In this document: in pieces, positions 45,670 through 57,330 of the stretch
Layout of the letters: the number at the start of each line of letters is the position of its first letter
How positions within the stretch are numbered: the stretch's first letter is position 1
NCBI RefSeq assembly: GCF_001435995.1
Contig: NZ_AYYQ01000004.1
Location: forward strand, 1-62,876
DNA: 62,876 nucleotides
Source of the DNA: Apilactobacillus ozensis DSM 23829 = JCM 17196
Lineage (GTDB): Bacteria > Bacillota > Bacilli > Lactobacillales > Lactobacillaceae
Direction: 5' to 3'
Made by a program: the position numbers and the translations under genes
Notes under the pieces: generated by a model
The model's input: only the letters and a program-made list of their open reading frames with translations
Told to the model about the DNA's origin: nothing
Databases searched by the model: none

Positions 45670-46305
45670 TTGGTAAGTACTAAAATTCCTCGTGCAACTG
45701 CCAAACGTTTACCGATATATTATCGATATTTAAGCATTTTACACGATTCTGATCAAAAAAGAGTTTCATCTAGTAGCTTTGCTGAAGCTGTTCAAGTCGA
45801 TTCGGCAACTATCAGAAGAGATTTATCTTATTTTGGTGCCTTAGGTAAACGTGGATATGGATATGACGTTGATAATCTATTAAACTTTTTCAAAAAAATT
45901 CTAAATCAAGATCATTTAACTAGTGTTGGATTAGTTGGTTTAGGAAATTTAGGACATGCTTTACTTAATTTTAATTTTCACAAAGATAGTAATGTGAGAA
46001 TATCTGCAGCTTTTGATGTCCATGAAGACATGATTAATACCGTGCAAGACGGCGTACCAGTTTATTCAGTTGACGATTTACAAAAACAATTGGAAGAACA
46101 ACAAATTAAAGTTTTAATTTTGACAGTACCAAGTAGTGTTGCTCAAGACATTTGTGATCAAGCGATTAAGGGTGGAGTAAAGGGAATTATGAATTTTACT
46201 TCCAGAAGATTAGTTGCTCCCGATGATGTTAGAGTACAAAATGTTGACTTAACTAATGAATTGCAAACTTTAATATACTTTATTGAACATTATTCTAAAG
46301 AATAA
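45670..46305 (+). CDS. rex: Redox-sensing repressor Rex
   Basis: Senses the NADH/NAD+ ratio and represses fermentation genes when NADH is low. 211 residues: N-terminal winged helix ([30 protein letters not shown]) and C-terminal Rossmann domain ([16 protein letters not shown]). TTG start with TGGAGGG upstream. Between ydiF and groESL, as in Bacillus. Confidence 0.95.
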   Translation: MVSTKIPRATAKRLPIYYRYLSILHDSDQKRVSSSSFAEAVQVDSATIRRDLSYFGALGKRGYGYDVDNLLNFFKKILNQDHLTSVGLVGLGNLGHALLNFNFHKDSNVRISAAFDVHEDMINTVQDGVPVYSVDDLQKQLEEQQIKVLILTVPSSVAQDICDQAIKGGVKGIMNFTSRRLVAPDDVRVQNVDLTNELQTLIYFIEHYSKE

Positions 46306-46334
46306 AAAGCACTCTTTTTAGGAGTGCTTTTTTT
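46304..46334 (+). terminator. Terminator of rex
   Basis: AAAAAGCACTC pairs with GAGTGCTTTTT. Confidence 0.85.
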
Positions 46335-46346
46335 ACGTCAAAATTC

Positions 46347-46375
46347 TTGCAATTAGTTATAAAAAAATATATATT
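46347..46375 (+). promoter_or_regulatory. Promoter of groESL
   Basis: -35 TTGCAA (46347-46352), 17-base spacer, -10 TATATT (46370-46375), with the CIRCE element immediately downstream. Confidence 0.7.
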
Positions 46376-46387
46376 AGTTATTGTAGA

Positions 46388-46414
46388 TTAGCACTTGAAA
46401 CTATTGAGTGCTAA
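46388..46414 (+). promoter_or_regulatory. CIRCE operator (HrcA site)
   Basis: TTAGCACTT-N9-GAGTGCTAA; only the last base of the left arm departs from the consensus TTAGCACTC. In the groESL leader, so heat-shock repression by HrcA is expected. hrcA is not in the window. Confidence 0.92.
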
Positions 46415-46449
46415 AAATAGCTAATTATGATTAATTTGGAGGGATAACA

Positions 46450-46734
46450 TTGCTAAAACCATTAGGTGACCGTGTTGTTATTGAAACACAATATGAAGAA
46501 GAAAAAACTGTCGGTGGAATTGTCCTAGCTAACAATGCTAAGGAAAAGCCACAAACTGGTAAGGTTGTTGCTGTCGGAGATGGAAGAACTCTTGATAATG
46601 GTAACATCTTAAAACCATCAGTCAAAGAAGGAGATACTATTCTTTTTGATAAGTATGCTGGTACATCAGTTGATTACGACGGTAAATCATACTTAGTTTT
46701 ACATGATAAAGATATTGTTGCAATTATTGACTAA
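46450..46734 (+). CDS. groES: Co-chaperonin GroES
   Basis: 94 residues. [11 protein letters not shown] start, the mobile loop with [14 protein letters not shown], and [16 protein letters not shown]. Caps the GroEL chamber. TTG start with GGAGGG 7 bases upstream. Co-transcribed with groEL. Confidence 0.97.
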   Translation: MLKPLGDRVVIETQYEEEKTVGGIVLANNAKEKPQTGKVVAVGDGRTLDNGNILKPSVKEGDTILFDKYAGTSVDYDGKSYLVLHDKDIVAIID

Positions 46735-46766
46735 TAAAATGAAATTAAGAACTAGAGTTACTATAA

Positions 46767-48407
<1,641 letters not shown>

Positions 48408-48424
48408 TTTATCATTAATTTTAT

Positions 48425-48457
48425 GAAAAGACTCCTTTTGCTTAAGGAGTCTTTTTA
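48425..48457 (+). terminator. Terminator of groESL
   Basis: AAAAGACTCCTT pairs with AAGGAGTCTTTT plus T. Confidence 0.85.
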
Positions 48458-48472
48458 TTATGCTTTAGTACC

Positions 48473-48501
48473 TTGTCTTTATTAAGCTGGGTTTGTATAA
48501 T
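48473..48501 (+). promoter_or_regulatory. Promoter of tagO
   Basis: -35 TTGTCT (48473-48478), 17-base spacer, -10 TATAAT (48496-48501). Confidence 0.7.
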
Positions 48502-48535
48502 TAGTTTAGTCTAATTAAGAGAGGATAAATCATTA

Positions 48536-49633
48536 ATGTTAAAACTTGAAATAATTGTATGGTTATTTGCAACAATGATTATATCTGCAGTAATTACGCC
48601 ATTTATTAGAAAGTTGGCATTTCGATGGGGAGCAGTTGATGACCCTAATAAAAGGAGAGTAAATAAAATTCCAATGCCTACTTTAGGTGGATTAGCAATT
48701 TTTATTGCATATACAATTGCTACAATGTTTCTCTTACGGAATCAAATGCCTACTCAATCTCTATATGGTATTTTTGCGGGTGAGTTAATTATTATTTTAA
48801 CTGGTGTTATCGATGATATTTATGTTTTAAAACCACGCCAAAAAGTTTTAGGAATTAGTTTAGCTGCTTTAGCTGTGTACTTTTTAGGTAATGTTCAAAT
48901 GAATACGATTGGTTTACCATTTTTAGGTAATATAGGGTTAGGTTGGCTTAGCTTACCTATTACATGGATATGGATATTAGCTATCACGAACGCCGTAAAC
49001 TTAATTGATGGATTAGATGGATTGGCTACTGGAGTAGCAGTTATCGCCTTAACGACAATGGGAATAACTGGAATGTTCTTTTTAAATGTAGGTAATACAT
49101 ATGTATCTATTATGATTTTTGCGTTAGTAGCTTCTTGTTTAGGATTTTTACCATATAACTTTTTCCCAGCTAGGATTTATTTAGGAGACACGGGGTCATT
49201 ATTTATTGGTTTTATGATTTCGGTATTTTCTCTAAATGGTTTGAAGAATGCGACGTTCATAACCGTTATTATCCCAGTTATCATTTTGGGAGTTCCAATT
49301 ACCGATACAGTTTATGCAATTTTAAGAAGAATGTTAAACAAGCAACCTATATCACATGCGGATAAACATCATTTACATCACCGCTTGATGCAAATCGGTT
49401 TAACCCATCGTCAAACAGTATTAGTGATATATGGAATTGCTTTAATTTTCTCGTTTATTTCGTTACTTTATCCCATCTCTAATTTATGGGGAACAATCTT
49501 GTTAACGGTAGCAACTTTGTTAGGATTAGAACTTTTTGTAGAAGCAATCGGATTAGTTGGCAAGAATCGTCAACCGTTATTGAATGCAATTAAAACAGTT
49601 GTTAAAAATAATACAAGTAAAGATAACCATTAA
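48536..49633 (+). CDS. tagO: Undecaprenyl-phosphate GlcNAc-1-phosphate transferase (TagO/WecA)
   Basis: Starts teichoic acid or polysaccharide synthesis by loading GlcNAc-1-P onto undecaprenyl phosphate. 365 residues, MraY/WecA superfamily with about 11 membrane segments. Signatures: VDDPNKRRVNKIPMPTLGG, NLIDGLDGLATG, YLGDTGSLFIGF and the cytosolic HADKHHLHHRL loop. Provides the substrate for the TagA-like enzyme at 3921. Confidence 0.9.
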   Translation: MLKLEIIVWLFATMIISAVITPFIRKLAFRWGAVDDPNKRRVNKIPMPTLGGLAIFIAYTIATMFLLRNQMPTQSLYGIFAGELIIILTGVIDDIYVLKPRQKVLGISLAALAVYFLGNVQMNTIGLPFLGNIGLGWLSLPITWIWILAITNAVNLIDGLDGLATGVAVIALTTMGITGMFFLNVGNTYVSIMIFALVASCLGFLPYNFFPARIYLGDTGSLFIGFMISVFSLNGLKNATFITVIIPVIILGVPITDTVYAILRRMLNKQPISHADKHHLHHRLMQIGLTHRQTVLVIYGIALIFSFISLLYPISNLWGTILLTVATLLGLELFVEAIGLVGKNRQPLLNAIKTVVKNNTSKDNH

Positions 49634-49667
49634 AAAAGACTGAACTAAATTAGCTCAGTCTTTTTTA
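49632..49667. terminator. Bidirectional terminator, tagO / yigZ-like
   Basis: AAAAAAGACTGA and TCAGTCTTTTTT form the stem between convergent genes. Confidence 0.8.
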
Positions 49668-50296
49668 TAATCAACTTCAAAATATTGATCATCGCCAATA
49701 TTAAAAGATACCTTATCGGATAGTAAGTTTATTATCTTTTTCTGAAATTCTTTGATAGATTCCTTGTTAACTGATACAGAAACCATAACCTGACTGGTAT
49801 ATTTAGTTTCAATTATATTAACGTTATTCTCGGTCAAATGATAATTTAACTTATCAAAGAGATTATAATCTACAACAATATCTATTTTAGTCTGTAAAAT
49901 TTTATTAACGATACCTATTTTTTCAATAGTAGAAGAGGTAGCGTTGCTGTAAGCTCTGATTAAACCACCGGCACCTAACTTAATACCACCAAAATATCTA
50001 GTTACTACAGCTACTACATTGTGTATTTCATTTAATTTCATTGCTTCTAAGATGGGCACTCCAGCAGTTCCAGTAGGTTCACCATTATCACTGGCCCTTT
50101 GAATATGGTCATCTTTACCTAAGATATAGGCATAACAATTGTGGGTGGCCTTTTTGTGCTTTTCTTTTATCGTATTTATAAAATTGTTAGCTTCATCTTC
50201 ATCTTTAATTCGAGCAATATTACAGATGAATTGTGACTTTTTGATAATTATTTCATGCTCACCATTTTGTTTAATGGTTAAATATTTATTTGTCAT
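49655..50296 (-). CDS. YigZ/IMPACT-family protein
   Basis: 213 residues. N-terminal UPF0029/IMPACT domain with KKSQFICNIARI, HKKATHNCYAYI and RASDNGEPTGTAGVPIL plus the GGIKLGAGGLIRAYS segment, and a smaller ferredoxin-like C-terminal domain. Possibly linked to translation; function is not established. Divergent from comFA, as yvyE is near comF in Bacillus. Confidence 0.87.
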   Translation of the reverse strand: MTNKYLTIKQNGEHEIIIKKSQFICNIARIKDEDEANNFINTIKEKHKKATHNCYAYILGKDDHIQRASDNGEPTGTAGVPILEAMKLNEIHNVVAVVTRYFGGIKLGAGGLIRAYSNATSSTIEKIGIVNKILQTKIDIVVDYNLFDKLNYHLTENNVNIIETKYTSQVMVSVSVNKESIKEFQKKIINLLSDKVSFNIGDDQYFEVDYKKD

Positions 50297-50326
50297 TATT
50301 TCACCAACTTTGATTTTTTAGGTTTG

Positions 50327-50338
50327 TTTTTACGTAAA
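50327..50338 (+). promoter_or_regulatory. cin-box-like motif before comFA
   Basis: TTTTTACGTAAA, T-tract plus TACGTAAA; six of eight positions match the streptococcal ComX cin-box TACGAATA. It sits 19 bases before the comFA start. Motif similarity only. Confidence 0.35.
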
Positions 50339-50356
50339 TGTTATGGGTGATAATCA

Positions 50357-51688
50357 TTGATTGAAAATATGGAATTATTATACGGACGTCAAATAACGCA
50401 AGATAACATAGACTTTACCATGATTAGTGAAAATCTATTAAGCAAAAGGGTTGCTATTAAAGTGAACCGTAAAAATATTTACTGTTATCGCTGTGGACAA
50501 TATAGTGATAAAGAATCTTCCAATTTACGTACAATCTTTTATTGTCGAAAATGCATTAATTTGGGTAGGTTGACTAGTGACAATTTATTATATACTTTAC
50601 CAGAACAAAACTCTTTTGAACCAAACGATAATCCATCATCTTGGCAAGGGAAACTTACTACGCTACAAGCTAAATGTTCAGATAAGATATGCAATGTATT
50701 TGCTAATAAACAACGTCATTTATTGTGGGCAGTTACAGGTGCCGGAAAAACTGAAATGCTTTTTAAGGGCATTGCTTGGGGAATCCAAAATAATCTTCGA
50801 ATAGCAATTGCATCACCTAGAATTGATGTATGTGTAGAACTTTTTCCGAGAATTCAAGCAGCGTTTAAAAACACTGAAATTCTTTTATTACATGGCAGAG
50901 ATGATACGCCATATGCATATCGACAGCTAACGATTTGTACAACTCATCAACTACTAAAATTTTATCATGCTTTTGACATATTGATAATTGATGAGGTTGA
51001 CTCTTTTCCGTTTGTCCAAGATGGCGGATTGCAATTTGCCGCTAAGAATGCTACTAAAAAAATTAGTAGTACCCTATATTTAACTGCAACGCCTAGTGAT
51101 GAATTATTGAGTGATATTCGTAGAAAAAAATTATCGGTTAGCTATTTGCCAATACGTTATCATCGTCATTTGTTACCGATTATTCAAAATCATGTTATTT
51201 TAAATTTAAGTAAGCAATTTGATAAAAACATTCTAAACTCTAGAATTATAAAATTAATCAGCAATAAAATTATAAGTAAACAACGGTTCTTATTATTCAT
51301 GCCAAGGGTAGCCGATTTAACCATAATGTCTGACATTTTATCTAATCATTTTGACCGTCATTTATGGAAAACAGTTTATTCAGAAGACGTTGATAGACTT
51401 AAAAAAGTTCAATCAATGCGTGAAAATGAGATTTTATTTTTAATTACTACAACTATTTTAGAACGTGGGGTAACTTTTCCTGGAATTGATGTTATAGTTT
51501 TTAATGCTGACCATGATAATTTTTCAACTTCTGCTTTGGTGCAAATTGCTGGCAGAGTAGGTAGAAATAGTGACCGTCCTAATGGAAATGTTGATTTTTT
51601 GATCAACTGTAAAACTAGAAGCATTTTGAATGCAGTTAAACAAATTAAATACATGAATAAATTAGGAAGTAGGATAAAAGATGAGTAA
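50357..51688 (+). CDS. comFA: Late competence ATP-dependent translocase ComFA
   Basis: DEAD-box-like ATPase that helps pull single-stranded DNA into competent cells. 443 residues: zinc finger (CYRCGQYSD...FYCRKCINLG, around 36-75), Walker A AVTGAGKTEML, Walker B IIDEVDSF, TATPS motif III and a C-terminal helicase domain with QIAGRVGR. TTG start after GGGTGAT; an ATG 12 bases later is possible. Its end overlaps comFC by 8 bases. Frame appears intact. Confidence 0.92.
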   Translation: MIENMELLYGRQITQDNIDFTMISENLLSKRVAIKVNRKNIYCYRCGQYSDKESSNLRTIFYCRKCINLGRLTSDNLLYTLPEQNSFEPNDNPSSWQGKLTTLQAKCSDKICNVFANKQRHLLWAVTGAGKTEMLFKGIAWGIQNNLRIAIASPRIDVCVELFPRIQAAFKNTEILLLHGRDDTPYAYRQLTICTTHQLLKFYHAFDILIIDEVDSFPFVQDGGLQFAAKNATKKISSTLYLTATPSDELLSDIRRKKLSVSYLPIRYHRHLLPIIQNHVILNLSKQFDKNILNSRIIKLISNKIISKQRFLLFMPRVADLTIMSDILSNHFDRHLWKTVYSEDVDRLKKVQSMRENEILFLITTTILERGVTFPGIDVIVFNADHDNFSTSALVQIAGRVGRNSDRPNGNVDFLINCKTRSILNAVKQIKYMNKLGSRIKDE

Positions 51689-52367
51689 TAATTTGTGCCT
51701 TTTATGTAACAAATCATTAATTCAGTCGCTGTCTTTAGATTTTTTAATGTCACTAAAAAGTTGTAAAGTTGATTATATTTGTCATGATTGTCAAGAAAAT
51801 TTTAAATTAATTAGTGGTAATGGTTTTTGTAATTATTGTGGTCGTCTAGGTACTTTTAAAATAAACATCTGCAATGATTGTGTTAAGTGGAATCAAAAGG
51901 GATGGTCATGGTTTAAAAGTCGCAGCATGTATGTTTATAATGACTTTATGAGTGAATATATGAAAAAATATAAGTTTAATGGTGATTATTATTTGAGAAA
52001 AATATTTTCAGATGAATTTTTTCATTCTTTATGTAAAAAACAACTTATTGTACCAATTCCAGTTAGTCATGAAACTATGAAAACGAGAAAATTTAATCAA
52101 GTACATGGATTGATTGAGCATTTAAAATTTGAAGATATTTTGTCGGTGAATAGTAAAAAAGAGATGCAATCTCACCACAATAAAAGTGAGCGAATGACCA
52201 TGAAACAAGTATTTGGGATAGACAGTAAATTCAAAAAATTAATTGTTGGAAAACACATTACAATTGTAGATGATGTTTATACTACTGGGACTACAATTAG
52301 ATTAGCAGCAATGGTTTTAAAAGAAAATGGAGCTAAAAGTGTTTCTGGTTTTACATTAGCCAGATAA
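51681..52367 (+). CDS. comFC: Competence protein ComFC, phosphoribosyltransferase-like
   Basis: 228 residues. Zinc-binding cysteines at the N-terminus (CLLCNKSL, CHDCQENF, CNYCGRLG, CNDC) and a C-terminal type I PRTase fold with the PRPP-loop IVDDVYTTGTTI. Works with ComFA in DNA uptake. Intact; translationally coupled to comFA. Confidence 0.92.
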   Translation: MSNNLCLLCNKSLIQSLSLDFLMSLKSCKVDYICHDCQENFKLISGNGFCNYCGRLGTFKINICNDCVKWNQKGWSWFKSRSMYVYNDFMSEYMKKYKFNGDYYLRKIFSDEFFHSLCKKQLIVPIPVSHETMKTRKFNQVHGLIEHLKFEDILSVNSKKEMQSHHNKSERMTMKQVFGIDSKFKKLIVGKHITIVDDVYTTGTTIRLAAMVLKENGAKSVSGFTLAR

Positions 52368-52392
52368 TTAGTTATATTTAAATATGTTGTAT

Positions 52393-52419
52393 ATTGGCAA
52401 TGGTGCCAATTCTGTTTTT
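52393..52419 (+). terminator. Weak terminator of comF
   Basis: ATTGGCA-ATGG-TGCCAAT, 7-bp stem followed by TCTGTTTTT. The rest of the 157-base gap to secA is AT-rich; no hpf gene is present. Confidence 0.5.
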
Positions 52420-52524
52420 AAAATTAACTTTAAAATGTTAAAATAATAATACATTATAAAATCGAGATTTAACAATTTAGATTTACATTAAAACCTAATT
52501 TAAAGTATGGAAGGGAAAATATTA

Positions 52525-54888
52525 ATGCCTAATATTCTAAAAAAATGGGTCGAAAGCGATAAAAGCGAAGTTAAAAGACTTAGCAAAATTGCTGATAAGG
52601 TCGGTAGTTACGACGAAGAATACAGCAAGTTAAGTGATGAAGAACTTCAAGCTAAAACCCCTGAATTTAAACAACGTTATCAAAATGGTGAATCACTAGA
52701 TGATTTACTACCAGAAGCATTTGCAGTTGCTAGAGAAGGAGCTAAGCGAGTTCTTGGATTAAAGCCATTCCATGTACAAATCATGGGTGGAATTGTTTTA
52801 CACGAAGGTAACATTGCTGAGATGAAAACTGGTGAAGGTAAAACTTTAACTGCTACGATGCCAGTATATTTAAATGCACTATCCAGTAAAGGAGTTCACG
52901 TTGTTACAGTTAACGAATATCTTTCACAACGTGATGCTACCCAAATGGGTGAACTTTATAACTGGTTAGGTTTATCAGTTGGAGTTAACTTATCTACTAA
53001 GAGTCCAGAAGAAAAGCGTGAAGCATATAATGCTGATATCACATACTCTACTAACAGTGAAATTGGTTTTGACTACTTACGTGATAACATGGTTGTCTAC
53101 AAAGAAGAAATGGTACAAAGACCATTAAACTTTGCCATTGTCGATGAAGTAGATTCTATTTTAATTGATGAAGCTAGAACACCATTGATTATTTCTGGTC
53201 AAGCTAAGGGTTCAAATGAACTTTACAAGCAAGCAGATAAATTTGCTAAAACATTGCATGAAAAAGATGACTTTAAGATTGATTTGGAAACTAAGACGGT
53301 TTCATTAAATGATAACGGAATTAAAAAAGCTGAAAAGTACTTCAATCTTAAAAATCTTTACGATACAGATAACACAGCTCTAACTCATCATTTGGATCAA
53401 GCGCTACGTGCTAACTTTATTATGTTAAATGATAAGGATTATGTGGTTCAAGATGGAGAAGTCTTAATTGTTGATTCATTTACAGGACGTGTTATGGAAG
53501 GACGTCGTTTCTCTGATGGTTTACACCAAGCCATTGAAGCTAAAGAGGGCGTTGAAATTCAAGAAGAAAGTCAAACTATGGCTAACATTACCTACCAAAA
53601 TATGTTTAGAATGTACCATAAGTTAGCTGGTATGACTGGTACAGCTAAGACTGAAGCTGAAGAATTCCGTGAAATTTACAATATGGAAGTTATTACAATT
53701 CCTACTAATAAACCGGTAGTTAGAATTGATGAATCTGATGTATTGTATCCAACTTTGGAATCAAAATTTGATGCTGTAGTTGAGAAAGTGAAAGAGTTAC
53801 ATGCTAAAGGTCAACCAATTTTACTAGGTACAGTTGCAGTTGAAACCTCTGAATACTTATCAAAACGTTTAGACCAAGAAAATGTTCCTCACGTTGTTTT
53901 AAACGCTAAAAATCACTCTAAAGAAGCAGATATTGTTGCTAACGCTGGTCAAAAGGGTGCTGTTACCATTGCTACTAATATGGCTGGTCGTGGAACTGAT
54001 ATTAAATTAGGACCGGGCGTAGTTGAAGCTGGTGGACTAGCAGTGATTGGTACAGAACGACATGAATCTAGACGTATTGATAATCAACTTCGTGGACGTT
54101 CTGGTCGTCAAGGAGATCCAGGTTGGTCACAATTCTATCTATCACTTGAAGATGACTTGATGAAACGTTTTGGTTCTGAAAGGATTAAAAACTTCTTACA
54201 AAGTATGAAAGTAGAAGGCGAGTCAGCTGTAATTAGAAGTAAGTTAATTACTAAACAAGTTGAATCAGCACAAAAACGTGTTGAAGGTAATAACTATGAT
54301 TCTAGAAAACAAGTCTTACAATATGATGACGTTATGCGTCAACAACGTGATGTTATTTATAAAGAAAGATATCAAGTTATTAGTGAAGACAAGTCATTAA
54401 AATGGGTAATTGTACCAATGATTAAACGTACAGTTGATCGTATTGTTAACTTGCATACACAAGGTGACAAGAAGGACTGGGACTTAGGTACAATCTTAGA
54501 TTTTGCAATTAGTGTTATTACTAGTCCTGATAATATTGGTTTAGATGACCTAAAAGATAAATCTGCTGATGAAATTAAGGAACTACTAATTAACTTAGCC
54601 GATGGCATTTATGAAGATAAAGAAAAACAATTATATGACCCATCACAAATGTTAGAATTTGAAAAAGTTGTTTTACTAAGAGTTGTCGATTCACATTGGA
54701 CTAACCATATTGATGCTATGGATCAATTACGTCAATCAATCGGATTACGTGGATATGGACAATTAAATCCACTGGTTGAATATCAACGTGAAGGTTACAA
54801 GATGTTTGAAGAAATGATAGCAGACATTGAATATGATACTTCTAGATTATTCATGAAAGCTGAAATCAGACAAAATATGGAAAGATAA
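52525..54888 (+). CDS. secA: Protein translocase ATPase SecA
   Basis: Motor that drives preproteins through SecYEG. 787 residues: Walker [13 protein letters not shown], Walker [24 protein letters not shown], and [10 protein letters not shown]. It lacks the C-terminal zinc/SecB tail, as common in lactobacilli. The ATG at 52525 follows GGAAGG; an ATG 18 bases earlier overlaps that site. Confidence 0.96.
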   Translation: MPNILKKWVESDKSEVKRLSKIADKVGSYDEEYSKLSDEELQAKTPEFKQRYQNGESLDDLLPEAFAVAREGAKRVLGLKPFHVQIMGGIVLHEGNIAEMKTGEGKTLTATMPVYLNALSSKGVHVVTVNEYLSQRDATQMGELYNWLGLSVGVNLSTKSPEEKREAYNADITYSTNSEIGFDYLRDNMVVYKEEMVQRPLNFAIVDEVDSILIDEARTPLIISGQAKGSNELYKQADKFAKTLHEKDDFKIDLETKTVSLNDNGIKKAEKYFNLKNLYDTDNTALTHHLDQALRANFIMLNDKDYVVQDGEVLIVDSFTGRVMEGRRFSDGLHQAIEAKEGVEIQEESQTMANITYQNMFRMYHKLAGMTGTAKTEAEEFREIYNMEVITIPTNKPVVRIDESDVLYPTLESKFDAVVEKVKELHAKGQPILLGTVAVETSEYLSKRLDQENVPHVVLNAKNHSKEADIVANAGQKGAVTIATNMAGRGTDIKLGPGVVEAGGLAVIGTERHESRRIDNQLRGRSGRQGDPGWSQFYLSLEDDLMKRFGSERIKNFLQSMKVEGESAVIRSKLITKQVESAQKRVEGNNYDSRKQVLQYDDVMRQQRDVIYKERYQVISEDKSLKWVIVPMIKRTVDRIVNLHTQGDKKDWDLGTILDFAISVITSPDNIGLDDLKDKSADEIKELLINLADGIYEDKEKQLYDPSQMLEFEKVVLLRVVDSHWTNHIDAMDQLRQSIGLRGYGQLNPLVEYQREGYKMFEEMIADIEYDTSRLFMKAEIRQNMER

Positions 54889-54890
54889 TA

Positions 54891-54931
54891 AAAAACGGAA
54901 CTTCGACTTATGTTTGTCGTTCCGTTTTTTG
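54891..54931 (+). terminator. Terminator of secA
   Basis: AAAAACGGAAC pairs with GTTCCGTTTTT with an internal GAC/GTC pairing. Confidence 0.8.
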
Positions 54932-54953
54932 TAAATAAAGGATTGGTACTTTA

Positions 54954-56070
54954 ATGGAATTAAATGAAGCAGAAAACGAATTAATCGACATAAAAAAAGC
55001 CATGGATGGCTTTAGGAGGTCACTTTGACTTCGATAATTTATCTGAAAATATTGAAATAAATGAAATGAAAATGACCGAGCCAGGTTTTTGGGATGACCA
55101 AATAAAAGCTAAAAAATTGATCGATGAAAATAATAAACTAAAAGCTAAGTTGGAAAGCTTTAACAACTTAGTTAATCAAGTAGAAGATTTGGAAGTTAGT
55201 TTAGAACTGTGTAGAGAAGACGGCGATCCTGATTTGGTCAATGATTTTCAAAATGCCTTGATGGAAACCAAACAACATTTAGATAAGTATCGATTAAATA
55301 TGTTATTAAATGGCAAATACGATGGGAATAACGCTATTTTAGAAATTCATCCAGGAGCCGGTGGAACTGAGTCACAAGACTGGGGTTCTATGCTTTTACG
55401 AATGTATACTAGATGGGCTGAACAAAATGATTTTAAAGTTCAAATGTTGAATTATCAGGTTGGTGATGTTGCTGGAATTAATTCTGCAACTTTAATGATT
55501 TCTGGTGAGAATGCTTATGGATATTTAAAATCTGAAAAGGGTGTGCACCGATTAGTAAGACTTTCACCATTTGATTCTGCTGGTCGTCGCCATACATCTT
55601 TTGCTTCAGTTGATGTAATGCCGGAACTAGATGAAACGGTAAATATTGACATTAATCCAGCGGATTTAAGAATTGATGTTTTTAGAGCTAGTGGTGCTGG
55701 AGGACAACATGTTAATAAAACTTCTTCAGCAGTTCGAATAACGCATGAGCCGACTGGAATTGTGGTATCTAGTCAAGCGCAAAGATCACAATTACAAAAC
55801 CGCCAGACTGCTATGAATATGCTTAAATCTAAGCTCTATGAATTGGAAGAAGATAAAAAAGCTAAACAAAAGGCTGCCTTAGAAGGTCAACAAATGGATA
55901 TTGGATGGGGTTCACAAATTCGTTCTTATGTATTTCATCCATATTCAATGGTTAAAGACCATCGAACTAATTATGAAACTGCTAAGGTTCAATCCGTAAT
56001 GGATGGAGAATTAAATCCATTTATTAATGCTTACTTGCAGTGGAAATTAAGTCAAAATAATCCTAAATAA
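54954..56070 (+). CDS. prfB: Peptide chain release factor 2, with programmed +1 frameshift
   Basis: Reads UGA and UAA stop codons. Two frames are joined: 54954-55025 (24 codons beginning MELNEAENEL) and 55027-56070. At 55023 the sequence is CTT TGA C; ribosomes slip +1 on CTT and skip one T so that GAC is read. AGGAGG at 55014-55019 is the internal Shine-Dalgarno stimulator. The product is about 371 residues. SPFDSAGRRH and the catalytic GAGGQHVNKTSS are visible. This is the known RF2 autoregulation: low RF2 increases the slip. Confidence 0.95.
55014..55029 (+). promoter_or_regulatory. RF2 programmed frameshift site
   Basis: AGGAGG-TCA-CTT-TGA-C: internal Shine-Dalgarno, slippery CTT and in-frame UGA followed by C, as in the classical RF2 signal. 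Confidence 0.95.
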
Positions 56071-56090
56071 TAGTCTCGAGGTACTAAATC

Positions 56091-57233
56091 ATGAATATAT
56101 TAATTGCCTTTTTAGTTTTCTTTTGTCAGCCAGTGTTATGGATAGGTTTAATTCGTAATTATCTTAATTATAGAAAAAGAATTAATCGCGAAAGAAGTCT
56201 ATTTAATACGGCTATTTATCGTTCTAATAATGAATTTAGACATTTTATAGTTAGTTTTATATTGTTAGGTATTTTATCCTCAATAATTTCTGTATTACTA
56301 GGAATAATATTGCCAACTAATTTTATCGTATTGTACGAAATTTTATTGTTGATTAACTTATTGTTAATTCCTACGCATTTAATGCCAATTACAATTACTT
56401 TTATTAGTTCAATTGTTTATATGTTATTTGGCAATGTTGATTATTTAAATCAATATTTAAGCTTGAATTTAAATATGAACAAAACTAATAACCAAAATTT
56501 GTTAGCATTTATAACCGTTATTTTGATTATTAGCAGCTTGTATTATAAATGGTTTGGTGGAAAAATGAATTCTCCACAAATTTATTATAACCAACGAAAT
56601 ACTAAAAAAGTTTTCTATATTTTTAAAGAATTAGGAATAGTGCCCATGTTAATCTTAGTTCCGGGAAATTTATTTAGTAGTATTCCATACTGGCCAGTTT
56701 TTAATGTTGGCAATGAAAAATATAGTTTCTTATTTTTACCAGTTTTATTAGGTATGAAATTTAAATTTTTCAACCATATTCCTCAAAAATATTTAAAATT
56801 GTTAAGTAAATTTCTTATTAAAATAAGCGCAATAGGAATTATTTTAACGATTTTAAGTTATTATTTTAGTTTTATAACTTTATATGGAGTATGCTTACTT
56901 GCAGTTATCTTTTTAGTTACAATGTTTATATTCAGATTAAAAGATAACAAGAATGATACACCATTTGCTGAAGCTGTTAATGGTATCAGAGTTTTAGCTG
57001 TTGAAAAAGATACTCCTGCAAGTAATATGGATATTTCAATTGGTGACATTATTACTGAAGTTAATGATGTTGCGGTGAAATCAGAAAGTGAATTTTATCA
57101 GGCATTATTGAAGCATCCCACTTATTGTCGAATTAAATTAACTACGCCTAATAATGTAATCAAACTAACTGAAACAGCAATATATAATGATACACCACAC
57201 GAATTAGGTATCGTTATGTTTAAAAAAGTCTAA
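56091..57233 (+). CDS. PDZ-domain membrane protein (MinJ-like topology)
   Basis: 380 residues: about eight membrane segments through residue about 285, then a PDZ domain (GIRVLAVEKDTPASNMDI; IGDIITEVNDVAVKSES). Similar membrane-PDZ proteins include B. subtilis MinJ, which places division inhibitors; that role here is a suggestion. Follows prfB after 20 bases. Confidence 0.75.
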   Translation: MNILIAFLVFFCQPVLWIGLIRNYLNYRKRINRERSLFNTAIYRSNNEFRHFIVSFILLGILSSIISVLLGIILPTNFIVLYEILLLINLLLIPTHLMPITITFISSIVYMLFGNVDYLNQYLSLNLNMNKTNNQNLLAFITVILIISSLYYKWFGGKMNSPQIYYNQRNTKKVFYIFKELGIVPMLILVPGNLFSSIPYWPVFNVGNEKYSFLFLPVLLGMKFKFFNHIPQKYLKLLSKFLIKISAIGIILTILSYYFSFITLYGVCLLAVIFLVTMFIFRLKDNKNDTPFAEAVNGIRVLAVEKDTPASNMDISIGDIITEVNDVAVKSESEFYQALLKHPTYCRIKLTTPNNVIKLTETAIYNDTPHELGIVMFKKV

Positions 57234-57259
57234 ATAATTGTAAATATTATTTCAAATTT

Positions 57260-57295
57260 AAATCGTCAGATAATACAATTATGTCTGACGATTTT
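57260..57295 (+). terminator. Terminator after the PDZ gene
   Basis: AAATCGTCAGA pairs with TCTGACGATTT plus a short T-run. Confidence 0.75.
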
Positions 57296-57330
57296 ATAAT
57301 ATAATAAATACAAAAAATGAGGTGCTATTT

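Noticed and set aside
55006-55026. Internal ATG as an ordinary prfB start
   Set aside because: The upstream 24 codons have the RF2 N-terminus and the classical frameshift site is present, so the gene starts at 54954.
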